Shown one piece after another: positions 44,893 through 54,563 of a DNA stretch of 64,000 nucleotides. Under the pieces are notes generated by a model, which worked only from the letters and a program-made list of their open reading frames with translations, made no database searches and was not told where the DNA came from. Position 1 is the first letter of the stretch. Every line of letters begins with the position of its first letter. This DNA is from Pirellulales bacterium (GTDB lineage Bacteria; Planctomycetota; Planctomycetia; Pirellulales; JALHPA01). Location of the stretch: positions 62,001 through 126,000 of the forward strand of contig JANRLT010000065.1 of the NCBI GenBank assembly GCA_033762255.1, written 5' to 3'. Position numbers and translations under genes: made by a program.

Positions 44893-45225
44893 TTAGCCTT
44901 GGAGTTCGTCGGCTCGATCAACATCCACCGTGGCGTGGTTATTATAAAAGTTGAGCGTGATCGCCAGGGCCACGGCGGCTTCGGCGGCGGCCAGCACAAT
45001 CACAAACAGCGCGATCACCTGACCGTCCAAACGCAGGGCGATTTGCGGATTTTGCTGCAAATACACGCTGCCAAACGCCACGAAATTAACATTGGCCCCG
45101 TTCAGCACCAATTCGATCCCCATCAGCACGCCTAGCGCGTTCCGCTTGGTCGCCATGCAGACCACGCCGCAGACGAATAAAATCGCCCCGACAATCAAAT
45201 AATGGGTAACGCCAATTGTGAACAT
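44893..45225 (-). CDS. nuoK: NADH-quinone oxidoreductase subunit K
   Basis: A 110-aa, three-TM subunit of the complex I membrane arm. It has the conserved LMGIELVLNGANVNFV (Glu in TM2) and IALFVIVLAAAEAAVALAI (Glu in TM3). Length is normal. Between nuoJ and nuoL in the usual order. Confidence 0.96.
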   Translation of the reverse strand: MFTIGVTHYLIVGAILFVCGVVCMATKRNALGVLMGIELVLNGANVNFVAFGSVYLQQNPQIALRLDGQVIALFVIVLAAAEAAVALAITLNFYNNHATVDVDRADELQG

Positions 45226-45263
45226 TTGATAAACAACTTTCGGCTACGAATACCGGGGATTCG

Positions 45264-45812
45264 CTACTCCATTTGCTCCGCCGCCGAGCGCGAGGCCCGC
45301 TTTTTGGTGCGGGCCAAATAGGCCGCTCCCACCAAAACCACCAACAAATGCATCGACACAATCTCAAATGGCAGCAAATACGTGGAAAGCAACTCCAACC
45401 CCAGGGGAGTGGACGTGGGCGTGAGTTCGGCCTGGGCCTCAACCGCAGCTGTCGCGGGAGGGAGCCACTGGGGCATGCGCACGGCCGCCGCCAATAGCAC
45501 AATCAACAGCGCGCCCCCGACCAGGCTGGATTTCATCCATTCGCCGCTGTCGGTTTGGATAGAGATAAACGGCTCTTGCGCGGTTAACATCACGCCAAAG
45601 ATCAGCAATACCAGCGTCCCCCCCACATAAATCAACAGTTGCATCGCCCCGACAAAATCCGCCCCGGCCAAATAAAACAGGCCCGATGTCGCCCCCAGGC
45701 ATAGCGTCAAATAAAACGCCATCCGCACCACGTTGCTGGTAAAGACCACCGCCAAGGCAAAGCCGCAGGCCATGGTCGCGTAGACATAAAAAAAGAAGGC
45801 ATGCCAATTCAT
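45264..45812 (-). CDS. nuoJ: NADH-quinone oxidoreductase subunit J
   Basis: A 182-aa membrane subunit with the family helix LCLGATSGLFYLAGADFVGA and MQLLIYVGGTLVLLIFGVML (TM3 pi-bulge region). Its start ATG overlaps the nuoH stop (ATGA, 45809-45812). In most bacteria nuoI lies between H and J; here it does not. Confidence 0.95.
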   Translation of the reverse strand: MNWHAFFFYVYATMACGFALAVVFTSNVVRMAFYLTLCLGATSGLFYLAGADFVGAMQLLIYVGGTLVLLIFGVMLTAQEPFISIQTDSGEWMKSSLVGGALLIVLLAAAVRMPQWLPPATAAVEAQAELTPTSTPLGLELLSTYLLPFEIVSMHLLVVLVGAAYLARTKKRASRSAAEQME

Positions 45813-47152
45813 GGCTGATCCTCCCCGGATGGCGCGAGGGGCTGTGGCGTTGATACCGCTAATTTCGCGCTAGGGTTAGCTTTTTGTAAGTGAGAGGCCT
45901 GGGTTTCCGTGGGAGCCGGGGTTGAGGGGGTGTCGCTGGCGGCGGCACCGTTTAGCCGCCCGACGGACCACTCCTCGCGTATGCTGCCTGCCGGAAAACT
46001 AACCCATTTTCCCGCGCTGTCATAATGGCCAAAGGGGAGCAACTGATTCATGCTGGGGAGATGATATTGCTGCCAAAACACTACACCTAAAAACATGACC
46101 GCCGCGATGGGCGTGCAGTATTTGAGGCAGGTGGTCATTACCTGATCGATGCGTAAGCGTGGCAGCGTCCACCGCACCCACATCATGACAGTGACGCCGA
46201 TTACCCCCTTGAGAATAACGTTACCGACTCCCGCCAAGTTGGCCAAGTAACCCAAGACGCTTGGTTCCGTCGCAAACGGCAAATACGACCAACCGAGCAA
46301 GTCAAATAGCGGGATGGGGCCATTCCAACCGCCAAAAAACAAGATTCCGGCGAGCATGCTGACCAAAAACATCGATCCGTATTCTGCCAAAAAGAAAATA
46401 CTCCAGCGAAACCCGGAATATTCGGTATGAAACCCGGCGACCAGTTCGCTCTCGGCCTCGGCCAAGTCAAATGGCGCGCGGTTCACACTGGCCGTGGCAC
46501 AGGTAAAGTAGACCCAAAATGTGATAAACGTAAAGGGATCATGAAAAACATACCAGTTGGTAAACCAGCCCCGCTGGCTTTCACCAATGACCGATAAATC
46601 CATGCTTCCGGCTAAAACCACCGGCACAACCACGCAAAGCCCCAGCGGGACCTCGTAACTAACCACCTGCGCGGCTTCGCGCATCGCGCCAAAGAGCGAC
46701 CATTTGGATGCGGAGGCATAACCGGCCAAAATGACACCAAAAACCTCTAAACCGACAATCGCCAAGAGGAAAAATACACCCGCGTTCAGGTTGAGAGCAG
46801 CCCAGTTGGCGGCAAACGGCAAAGCTAAAAAGGCTGTGAGAGACGCGGAAAAGCTGACATAGGGGGCCACGCGAAACAGCAGCGGGTCCGCATCCCCCGG
46901 CATGGTGTCTTCTTTGCTGATCAGCTTGATCCCATCCGCCAGGGTCTGCAACCAGCCAAACTTCCCCCCCACGCGGGTGGGGCCCAGACGGTCCTGGATC
47001 CGTCCCGAAATCTTTCTTTCCATCCAGATAAAGATGAGCGCGCCGGTGGCCACCAAGCCTAAAATCAGCCCGGCTTGCAACAAGGCAACCAAAGTCCAAG
47101 CCAGCCAAGCGGGACTACCCAGCGATTGTATTAAAAATTCGACCACCGCCAC
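45809..47152 (-). CDS. nuoH: NADH-quinone oxidoreductase subunit H
   Basis: A 447-aa subunit that contacts the quinone site. Motifs: WMERKISGRIQDRLGPTRVGGKFGWLQTLADGIKL, FDLAEAESELVAGFHTEYSG (conserved Glu run) and LRIDQVMTTCLKY near the end. About 75 extra residues (Ser/Thr/Pro-rich) follow the last helix. The start is GTG 47152. No nuoA-G lies upstream, so the operon begins here with a membrane-arm subunit. Confidence 0.96.
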   Translation of the reverse strand: MAVVEFLIQSLGSPAWLAWTLVALLQAGLILGLVATGALIFIWMERKISGRIQDRLGPTRVGGKFGWLQTLADGIKLISKEDTMPGDADPLLFRVAPYVSFSASLTAFLALPFAANWAALNLNAGVFFLLAIVGLEVFGVILAGYASASKWSLFGAMREAAQVVSYEVPLGLCVVVPVVLAGSMDLSVIGESQRGWFTNWYVFHDPFTFITFWVYFTCATASVNRAPFDLAEAESELVAGFHTEYSGFRWSIFFLAEYGSMFLVSMLAGILFFGGWNGPIPLFDLLGWSYLPFATEPSVLGYLANLAGVGNVILKGVIGVTVMMWVRWTLPRLRIDQVMTTCLKYCTPIAAVMFLGVVFWQQYHLPSMNQLLPFGHYDSAGKWVSFPAGSIREEWSVGRLNGAAASDTPSTPAPTETQASHLQKANPSAKLAVSTPQPLAPSGEDQP

Positions 47153-47575
47153 TCACCATCTAGAGCCGGAAAAGTGCGGAATAAGCCACAAAAGTCCCGG
47201 AAAATCGCGACTTGCGGCAGCGAGTGCGGTCCCCCCCGGGCGTAAAACTTTGTGAAATATCGCACAAACTGCCGGGAATATGCAAGCCCTAGCCTCCAAA
47301 AAATCACTAATCCTAAAATTCCACGTTCTGCACGCAAATTGGCTTTAGCCCAAAAGCACTTTTCTCCTTTACAGTCGACGTTGGATCTCTGGAATGAAAT
47401 AGATGCCCGGCACGGCAGGGGGCTTATCTCCCAACTTATGTGATAGTTGTGTGAAATTTTTAGGAAAAATCAAAAAAATTCTTGCGGCGGACGTTGTAGC
47501 TAAGTAGGTTACGGGAAATTCGTGGCAGGCGAATTTCATTCTTTTTTTGGCCACTTCTTTTTTTCCGAGTCTGTC
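47153..47575. other. Divergent promoter region between nuoH and a secreted protein gene
   Basis: A 423-bp spacer that must hold the promoter for nuoH-N (leftward) and for the gene at 47576 (rightward). AT-rich toward the right end. No gene or convincing operator recognised. Confidence 0.4.
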
Positions 47576-48070
47576 ATGAAAAACTTTACATTGCGGGGTG
47601 GGTTGGGAGTGTTGTTGGCTTGTACGCTGGCCTGCCAGGGCTATCTCTGGGCACAAAAGGAATCCGACAGCCCCAAATCAAAGGCTGAGTCCGGCAAGGC
47701 GAAAAGCGCCGAAAGTTCTAAATCCAAATCCAAGGCCGCCCCGGAAAAGGCCGCCCCCGAAAAATCCGCCGACAAGCCCAAGACCGTAAAGCCTCGCCTT
47801 CCGCAGTATTACTCTAAATTGGGAATCGATGAAAAGCAGCGCGAGGCGATCTACAAACTGCAAGCCGACTACCAGGAAGAAATTTCCAAATTGGAAGAGC
47901 AACTCAAGGCACTCAAGGAAAAACGGGATGGCGAAATTTTGGAAGTCCTGACCGCCGCCCAGCAAAAGAAGCTGGAAGAGCTAAAGCAAGAAGCAAAAGA
48001 TAAGAGCAAGGAGAAAGCCGCGGAGGAAAAAACCACCGAAAAGACCGAGGAGAAAGCGAGCGACGCGTAA
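47576..48070 (+). CDS. Small secreted Lys/Glu-rich coiled-coil protein
   Basis: A 164-aa protein with a signal peptide (TLRGGLGVLLACTLACQGYLWAQ, cut after WAQ; the Cys could be a lipobox cysteine LAC). A Ser/Lys/Ala-rich linker precedes a helix block: YYSKLGIDEKQREAIYKLQADYQ, EISKLEEQLKALKEKRDGEILEVLTAAQQKKLEEL. The phrase LTAAQQKKL recalls the LTxxQ motif of Spy/CpxP periplasmic chaperones; with a 35-60 residue helical array this is a possible Spy-like protein. The C-terminus is charged. Divergent from nuoH. Confidence 0.65.
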   Translation: MKNFTLRGGLGVLLACTLACQGYLWAQKESDSPKSKAESGKAKSAESSKSKSKAAPEKAAPEKSADKPKTVKPRLPQYYSKLGIDEKQREAIYKLQADYQEEISKLEEQLKALKEKRDGEILEVLTAAQQKKLEELKQEAKDKSKEKAAEEKTTEKTEEKASDA

Positions 48071-48209
48071 GCGGAAGAATTCAGGACAACGTAAGGTGTA
48101 ACTGGTTCCGCCGGATATGTGCGGCACTGCTGAACCGTAAAGAAAAATGAACGGGGGGGTTTGCGCGTTGCAAATCCCCCGATGCAGTTTCGTTACGATT
48201 AAAGCAATC

Positions 48210-49823
48210 TTATTCGCCCGCCGTTGTTGGTTGGCCCAATCTATAGGACGTGTTTGCTTGGCCACGCCCACCCCCGCGCAGGACCGCCAACACGCCCACG
48301 CCGTACCAGACCGTCATCCCCAGCCCCAGCAGTCCCACGCGCCCTGCATAATCCAGGATCACATAATGGGCCAACAGCAGCCCCGCCGCCGACCAGGCCA
48401 GGCTCCGGGCCAGCCTCTCTGAGCCACAACTCGCCAAGAATAGCGGCACAAAGACCATCGCCGGCCAACAAATCACATAATGATGCCCCCATGACAGCGG
48501 CGAGACCAGCACCGTCGCTGTACACGCCAAGCCAAATACCGCCAGCCAATCCAACCGCGCGGATGAGGCGTGGATCGTGGTACTTTCCGCCTCTGGCTGT
48601 TGGTTAGCGGCGCGCATCCCCAGCCTTAGCGTGGCGGCGGCCAATAACATCAACACGCCCCCCACTACCACTTTGATAGTTAAATCCGCGGCGGGGTTTT
48701 CCATGGGTAGCGGAAGCATCCGATGTGCCAAATCATCTGCCACCCGATCGTCGGGGCCGGTCCCCTGGCAATACGCCCACCAATTACCCATGCGCCGCAA
48801 ACCATTGGCAAAACTTTGGTTGCGTAAACTGCGGGCGTTAAAGTCATTATCCGTTCCCACATCCTGGTTGCTGACCACCCGCGTATACCAGGTTTGTAAC
48901 AGACCTAAGTTTTTTTCCTGGCCGAGAATCAATCCCGGCACCAGCAAAAACCACACGGCCAGGCCCAGGATACCGGAGACACATAAGATGCCGCCGGATA
49001 ACTGGATGGTTTGATTCTGTTGCCCGTGATTTTCCCGATTCGTCCGTGGGGGGGTGGGAGACCAGTGAAGCAACTGAGCCAAATCGCGCACCAGCATCCC
49101 GCCAGCCAAAACCGCGACCGGCAATAGCGGCGTCAATTTAATCGCCACGGGTAAGGCCAGCACCAGGCCCGCCAGAAATAGTTGATGAACGGTTCCCGCG
49201 GTCAGGGCTAGTCGCGTTCCCAATAGCAACAAATAAACCAGCGGCACCCCCACTTGTCCGCGCTGCAAACAGTTAAGAACGGGAAAGACCAGGGCAATTC
49301 CCGCGGCAAAAAATATTTCATTGGTCAAGCGCGCGTGTCGATAGTCAACAACCTGACCGGGGATGACTTTCCGGCTGGAATATAAAAATCCCCGGGGGAT
49401 CTCGGCCGCCCATTGATATAGTCGCCGGGTTTCAGCGCAAGCTCCCCACAGGCAGAGACAAGAGACGCCAAACCATACGAGTGCTTGCTCGGTCGTGGGG
49501 AGCAGCGATAACGGCGCCATGCCAATGGCAAAGAGCGGCGGATACAGATAATGCCAACCGCGGGGGTTGGTGACTTCGTAGGGGGGCCGTCCATCAAACA
49601 GCGCGGCGCCAGCCTGTGTATAAACGGTGACATCGGTCTTATGCACCAACGGGTCGGTTGCGCTGGTGCGCGCCCGGCGTCGCACATCGGTCCAACCCCA
49701 GATCGCGATAACCAACAACAGCAGGCCCACGCCCCAGCGGCGGTTTGCCAGTGTCAAAAGCAAGCCGCTTTCTTGCGGGGCCTTGGTGGCGGAAAGGGGA
49801 ATCGTGGCGGGAATAGAATTCAT
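48210..49823 (-). CDS. Polytopic membrane glycosyltransferase (GT87/DUF2029-like)
   Basis: A 537-aa protein with about ten hydrophobic helices. The N-terminal loop has KTDVTVYTQAGAALFDGRPPYE followed by GWHYLYPPLFAIGMAPL, the Asp and YPP signatures of GT87-type polyprenyl-phosphate mannosyltransferases. NHDG-like loops lie between later helices. ATG 49823 (MNSIPATIPLS) was preferred; an open extension upstream lacks features. It would transfer a sugar from a lipid carrier on the periplasmic side. Acceptor unknown. Confidence 0.75.
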   Translation of the reverse strand: MNSIPATIPLSATKAPQESGLLLTLANRRWGVGLLLLVIAIWGWTDVRRRARTSATDPLVHKTDVTVYTQAGAALFDGRPPYEVTNPRGWHYLYPPLFAIGMAPLSLLPTTEQALVWFGVSCLCLWGACAETRRLYQWAAEIPRGFLYSSRKVIPGQVVDYRHARLTNEIFFAAGIALVFPVLNCLQRGQVGVPLVYLLLLGTRLALTAGTVHQLFLAGLVLALPVAIKLTPLLPVAVLAGGMLVRDLAQLLHWSPTPPRTNRENHGQQNQTIQLSGGILCVSGILGLAVWFLLVPGLILGQEKNLGLLQTWYTRVVSNQDVGTDNDFNARSLRNQSFANGLRRMGNWWAYCQGTGPDDRVADDLAHRMLPLPMENPAADLTIKVVVGGVLMLLAAATLRLGMRAANQQPEAESTTIHASSARLDWLAVFGLACTATVLVSPLSWGHHYVICWPAMVFVPLFLASCGSERLARSLAWSAAGLLLAHYVILDYAGRVGLLGLGMTVWYGVGVLAVLRGGGRGQANTSYRLGQPTTAGE

Positions 49824-50230
49824 GGCGGCAATAATAAAATCAATAAAGGAAACAACACCCTGGGGAATTTTCAATTTTGCCGGAGCGCGTCCGTTGACAA
49901 ACCGGCAAAATACAGCGACCAGACGCGGCAATTTTCCCCATCACCCGACCGAAAATAACAGGGAAATAACCGGCGGGGCTTTCCCCGGCAAGAGCGGCTG
50001 GGGGGACAAATGACCGGAGGGGGTGGCGCTATCACGCTAGACGTCCGCGAACCCGTTTCCGCTAGCTAGGAGAAAAATCGCTAGCATAACCGGCGCGCAT
50101 GGCAAAATATGAACCCCGCCCGTGGGGGAAAACGCGGGTTTTTCCAGGGTTGGCGGGTTTGGCCAAAAATAATGACTTAAATTTGCTTACAGTCCGCGGA
50201 GCAAAACACCACCCCTTGCCCAGGTTTGCC
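49824..50230. other. Divergent spacer between GT87-like gene and a small protein gene
   Basis: A 407-bp spacer without recognisable genes. Short G/C-rich runs (GGCGGGTTTGG) and a polyA-rich stretch near 49830-49860 are visible; no convincing hairpin. Confidence 0.35.
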
Positions 50231-50527
50231 ATGAGCCTTGAAACCCTTGCCGTCCAGCCCGAAAAATCCACGGAAGTCCAGGTTTTGGAGGAATGGATTG
50301 GCGATCATCCGGCCCCGGCGGGGACGCTCTTAAATCGACGCAGTTATACGGGCGACAGCCCGGCCGTGGAACGTCGCCAATTTACCAATAGCCATGAAGG
50401 TTTATCGCCGGATGGCCGTGAATTGGCGATTGCCATCGACCGGTACAAGCTGACCAATCGCCGCCGTTTTATCACTTATGATGAAATCCTGAATATCGTA
50501 ATTTCCCTGGGTTACTCACGTCAGTAA
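50231..50527 (+). CDS. Small planctomycete-type protein (98 aa)
   Basis: A soluble, charged 98-aa protein. The N-terminal half is acidic; the C-terminal half has RRQFTNSHEGLSPDGRELAIAIDRYKLTNRRRFITYDEILNIVISLGY, a strongly patterned block I recall as frequent in planctomycetes. ATG 50231 (MSLETLAVQPEK) was preferred to a start at 50099, because the extension is unrelated and would overlap the promoter region. Function unknown. Convergent with the ABC-2 permease. Confidence 0.75.
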   Translation: MSLETLAVQPEKSTEVQVLEEWIGDHPAPAGTLLNRRSYTGDSPAVERRQFTNSHEGLSPDGRELAIAIDRYKLTNRRRFITYDEILNIVISLGYSRQ

Positions 50528-50574
50528 AGACACTATTCCCATCAAAGCCCGTCGTGGCTATTTACCCGGGGCTG

Positions 50575-52332
50575 TTATTCCGTGGTGCGTCCGGTCGCCA
50601 CATCAAAGGCGTCGATGGCGGGGATCAGCATGGCTAGCGTGCCAAAGCCATAAATTCCCACGGTGAGCAAAAACACATGCACCACGCCGCCGGATAGAAA
50701 AAACATAAATAACAAAAAGGTGCCAATGGGGCATAAACAAGACGCTAAGGCAATCGCCGGCGAGGGATTGCGCAGCCCCAGCGCGGCATACATCCCGACT
50801 CCGCCGCCGGCCATCACCGCCGAAAACGCCACCAGTTGAATCTCGAGCGAGGTATTCCCAAACGCGATCAAAATCCGCATGCAAATGCCGATTCCCACCA
50901 GTAAAAAGAAAATTGTCCCCAGGCTAACCGCGATGGCCGTGCGGGAATTGTCATAGGTCAAGCCGACATGCACGCCCAACATGGCGGCAAAAGAGACCAA
51001 AGTAAGCAACCCCAGGGAGAGATAAATCAAACTCGCCGTATTGCACCACCCCGTCAACCACAATCCCGCAATTAACGCCAAGGGTAACAATATCAATTCC
51101 TTGGCCCCATAGGCGATCCCCAGCAGTTTGCCATAGATAAATTCTCGCGGGGACAGGTCCGTCACCAAAAGCAAATCCAGCGCCCCCAGGTCTTTTTCAT
51201 TGCTGAGCGAATTGACCGCCAAAGCGTTGATGAGAATCAAGCTAAGCATGAGCAAGGGCCCTAGCATCACCGCCAGCGTTTCGCGGGTGGGGGCCATTCC
51301 CCCCGCCCGAGTCGCCAACGCCCACACTACCGCGGCAAAGACCATTCCATACACGGCCTTGACCCAGAGGATTTTTTTTCCATAGGCCCAGGTGCGCACT
51401 TCGCGCCAAAGTATGGGATTGGCCCAGACTGGGCGGGTTTTTCCCGGTGCGGCATGGATATCGCGGGGGCTGGCCGTCTGATCCGGGGTCGTGGTTTCCT
51501 TGAGGTTGGCGGGCACAATCTCGCGCGGGGGATTCCATACCCGCAACCGCCAAATGGCAATCCCGTTGAGCACCAGCGTCCCAGTCGCGGCAAACGCCAC
51601 ATAGGCCCAGACCGGCGAGCCAACATAGGGCCAGGGTTGGCGTTCCAACCCCAGCGGTTGCAAGGATTGCCCCAGCGCGGCAAAAGGGCTAAACGTTGCG
51701 GCCCAGTCCGCGGTGGAGTAACCGCGCCAGGACTCCCCCAGCAGACCACTAGCCACCGCGCTCCAAAACCCCAGCCATATTCCGATGGTGAGCAAGGTCA
51801 GGGCCAGGCTGAGAAATGTTTTTTCCCGCCACAGCGCCAACAGCGATCCCAGGCTGGCGGTCAAGAGCGCGGTTAACGCCTGAATGCCCAACATTACCAA
51901 TAACTGATACAGTGAAAACCCGCCAAACCCCCGCAGCAGCATGAATAACGGCACTGTCGCGGCCAACGCCACCGCCAAGGGCAACAGCGTGGCCAGTAAT
52001 CGTCCCAGGACCAGCTCGGAATTACGCAAATGTGTCAGCAGCAGCAAGATCAGCGTGCGGCGGTCTTTTTCTTGCGCGACGTTGACCGCCGCCAGGACCG
52101 CCGGAAAAAACACCGCCAGCGACAGTTGCAGCCAGGCCAAAAGGGGGACGATGGTCATGCCAAAACGGGCGGAATCGGCGGGGGTGCGCAATTCCTGTGT
52201 TCCCGCCAAAAGCAACCACGCGGCCAAGAGCAACAAGAGTAGCGTCCCCAGGTAGATGAGGGGAAGCGCATAAAACTTGACGCGCGTCGGCGCGGTCAAA
52301 AATTCTCGCGTAAATATCGGGCCAATCAGCAT
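50575..52332 (-). CDS. ABC-2 type transporter permease
   Basis: A 585-aa membrane protein with two six-helix ABC-2 halves. Each half starts with an amphipathic block: IGPIFTREFLTAPTR at the N-terminus and VWANPILWREVRTWAYGKK near residue 300; EKDRRTLILLLLTHLRNSELV and SNEKDLGALDLLLVTDLSPREFI are the typical coupling-helix signatures. A cytosolic linker separates the halves. ATG 52332 (MLIGPIFTRE) was preferred over one 11 codons upstream. No ATPase gene adjoins in the window, so the partner is unlinked or further away. Confidence 0.85.
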   Translation of the reverse strand: MLIGPIFTREFLTAPTRVKFYALPLIYLGTLLLLLLAAWLLLAGTQELRTPADSARFGMTIVPLLAWLQLSLAVFFPAVLAAVNVAQEKDRRTLILLLLTHLRNSELVLGRLLATLLPLAVALAATVPLFMLLRGFGGFSLYQLLVMLGIQALTALLTASLGSLLALWREKTFLSLALTLLTIGIWLGFWSAVASGLLGESWRGYSTADWAATFSPFAALGQSLQPLGLERQPWPYVGSPVWAYVAFAATGTLVLNGIAIWRLRVWNPPREIVPANLKETTTPDQTASPRDIHAAPGKTRPVWANPILWREVRTWAYGKKILWVKAVYGMVFAAVVWALATRAGGMAPTRETLAVMLGPLLMLSLILINALAVNSLSNEKDLGALDLLLVTDLSPREFIYGKLLGIAYGAKELILLPLALIAGLWLTGWCNTASLIYLSLGLLTLVSFAAMLGVHVGLTYDNSRTAIAVSLGTIFFLLVGIGICMRILIAFGNTSLEIQLVAFSAVMAGGGVGMYAALGLRNPSPAIALASCLCPIGTFLLFMFFLSGGVVHVFLLTVGIYGFGTLAMLIPAIDAFDVATGRTTE

Positions 52333-52758
52333 AGACGTGCGGAAATACCCCCCCCGGGACAACATCCGCCAATAATCGTCGAGGCGGGAGGACTTATCGT
52401 AACTTCAGCCGAATTGTTCTGGCAATCCGGGCGGGAGCCGCAAAACGGGCAAATATTTCCGAATTTGCTTCCCCGCACTGATCCTTGGGCGAATCCGCCT
52501 CGTAGGTAACGGTGGAGGGAAAGGGTTAAACCCCCGCAAAATTGGTATATTGAGATAAATCTCCAGACTTTTCGGGGCTAGCCAGGAAATTCCCTCCTTT
52601 TCCCTAGAGTCGCCGCTGTTGTTCCGGTAAGCTAAAATGTGTTGATTGAACGACTTTTGCCGAGAGCGGGGAGAAACCTACCGGAGCCATTCTGATATAA
52701 CGCACCCTTTGCAAGGGTGGCATGTTCTTTCATTTTCCTTCAGTTTCCCGACACGCAC
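52333..52758. other. Divergent spacer upstream of TPR gene
   Basis: A 426-bp region without genes, expected to contain promoters for the ABC permease (leftward) and TPR gene (rightward). No operator recognised. Confidence 0.35.
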
Positions 52759-54393
52759 ATGATGAACAAGTTTTTCCAGGCACAGACCTCTAATTTTGTG
52801 CATTTCGCCTTACCTTCACCCGCTTCCTTGCGTCACGCCGCCCTGGGCTTGTGCCTGGCGGGAGGGGTTCTGGGAGGCGGAATAAGCCTGTTTGCCCAAG
52901 CTCCCAAGGGAGAAACCGCCAAGGGCGCGACTCCGGCAACCCCCCCGGCGGCAACCACTCCCGCAACGGGAGCGACTCCCCCCGCTGGTGACGCTAGCCC
53001 AGAAAAATTCTCGGCCAAAAATCTATTGGCCAATGACGTCGCGGACGCCGACACCCCGCAATATCAAAAGGTCAATGAGGCAATCGCCAAGTTCTTGGCC
53101 CGCGATCTGGAGGGCGCCCGCAAATTGCTGAGCGAGGCGAAGACCGCTTTTCCCAAACTGCCGCCGGAAGAAGTGATGTTGGCCCGGCTGTTGGCCGCCG
53201 CCAATGCCGCCCCCGCGGCTCGTGCCGAATTAGAGCAAGCGGTACGCACCGCCCCCACCGACCCCGAAGCGTATGTCCTGTTTGGCCAGATTGCCCTCAG
53301 TGAACGACGCGTCACCGACGCCGACTGCATTTTGGACCGGGCTGGCAAATTGATCGAAACCTATAGTGACAATCCCATTCGGAAGGCAACCCTACAAAAG
53401 GCCTACCTGAGCGCGCGGGCGTTGGTCGCTGAAAACCGCAAGCAATGGGGTGAGGCCAAGCAACACCTGGACGCCTGGATCGCCATGGATCCCTCCAGCA
53501 AGGAATCCGCCCCGCACACCCGCTTGGGGGCGGTGCTGTTTCAGTTGGGTAAACTCAAGGAATCCTGGGAATCCTTTAATAAAGCCGCAACTTTGGACAA
53601 AAACGCCATCTCGCCAAATCTAGCGATTGCCATGATGTATGAACAAAGAAAGGATCCTTTAACTTCACAAATGGATGTCAAAGAAGCTAAGAAAGCTTTT
53701 GAGCTTGCGCTCAAGGAAGACCCCGCCCTCAATAAAGAACGTTTGCTGCGGAGCCACATTCTGGCCACACAATGGGCAATTGCAAAAAACGACCTGGACT
53801 ATGCCAAGGCCGTCTCCAGTAAAGCCTTGACCATTGATCCCGCTTCCCAGGACGCCCAATTGCAAGCGGCAATCCTGGCCCGCTTTACCCGCGATCTGGA
53901 CCGGGCCGAAAAACTGCTGGACGATTTGCATGACCGCTATCCAGGCAACTTTCAGGTGGCCAATCAACTTGCCCTGGTCCTGGCCGAGCAAAACGACGCC
54001 AACAAACGCCGTCGCGGCGCCGAACTGGCACAATTAACATTTAACGCCAACAACAAGCAAGGGACGCAACCGCAGCTCCTTGGCGAGGCGCTGACCGCGG
54101 TCGCGGTGACTCAATACAAGCTGGGGAACATTCAAGAAGCCGCCCGAATTTTGCAGCAATTGGCGAATAATAATGCGCTCAATTCCGACAGTGCCTATTA
54201 TGTGGCGCGGATTTTGGCGGATAGCTCCAAAAATCTGGAAGCATTGAATATCCTGGAAAAAGCATTATCAGAACCGGTGTTTGTCAACAAGAAAGACGCC
54301 CAAGAACTATTCGAAAGCCTGAAGAAAAAAGTGGAATCAGACGGTCCAGGCAACGCCCCCAAGTCCGACACCAGCAAAGCGAGCGGCAAGTAG
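52759..54393 (+). CDS. Secreted tetratricopeptide-repeat protein
   Basis: A 544-aa protein. A signal region with LRHAALGLCLAGGVLGGGISLFAQ (~28-51) ends at FAQ. A Pro/Ala/Thr-rich linker (GATPATPPAATTPATG) follows. Residues ~90-520 are a helix-turn-helix array with TPR spacing, e.g. AYVLFGQIALSERRVTDAD, KESWESFNKAATLDKNAISPNLAIA and LDRAEKLLDDLHDRYPGNFQVANQLALVL. Likely a periplasmic scaffold. Two Mets start the protein at 52759 and 52762. A clear terminator lies 45 bp after the stop. Confidence 0.85.
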   Translation: MMNKFFQAQTSNFVHFALPSPASLRHAALGLCLAGGVLGGGISLFAQAPKGETAKGATPATPPAATTPATGATPPAGDASPEKFSAKNLLANDVADADTPQYQKVNEAIAKFLARDLEGARKLLSEAKTAFPKLPPEEVMLARLLAAANAAPAARAELEQAVRTAPTDPEAYVLFGQIALSERRVTDADCILDRAGKLIETYSDNPIRKATLQKAYLSARALVAENRKQWGEAKQHLDAWIAMDPSSKESAPHTRLGAVLFQLGKLKESWESFNKAATLDKNAISPNLAIAMMYEQRKDPLTSQMDVKEAKKAFELALKEDPALNKERLLRSHILATQWAIAKNDLDYAKAVSSKALTIDPASQDAQLQAAILARFTRDLDRAEKLLDDLHDRYPGNFQVANQLALVLAEQNDANKRRRGAELAQLTFNANNKQGTQPQLLGEALTAVAVTQYKLGNIQEAARILQQLANNNALNSDSAYYVARILADSSKNLEALNILEKALSEPVFVNKKDAQELFESLKKKVESDGPGNAPKSDTSKASGK

Positions 54394-54437
54394 CTTTGGA
54401 CGCCCCGCACTTTGATTAAATCACGACTTGCTTTCCA

Positions 54438-54466
54438 CCTCGCGGCAGTTACCGCGAGGTTTTTTT
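54438..54466 (+). terminator. Rho-independent terminator of the TPR gene
   Basis: Stem CCTCGCGG (54438-54445), loop CAGTTA, stem CCGCGAGG (54452-54459), followed directly by seven T. Perfect 8-bp GC-rich stem with a T-run: the best intrinsic terminator in the window. Confidence 0.9.
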
Positions 54467-54563
54467 GCGCGGGGAACAACTGCGCGACATCGCGAAATTA
54501 AAGGGGCAAGGGGACACGTGAACCGCTATGGCGAGCGAATATTGCTATTTACCCCGGTGACCT

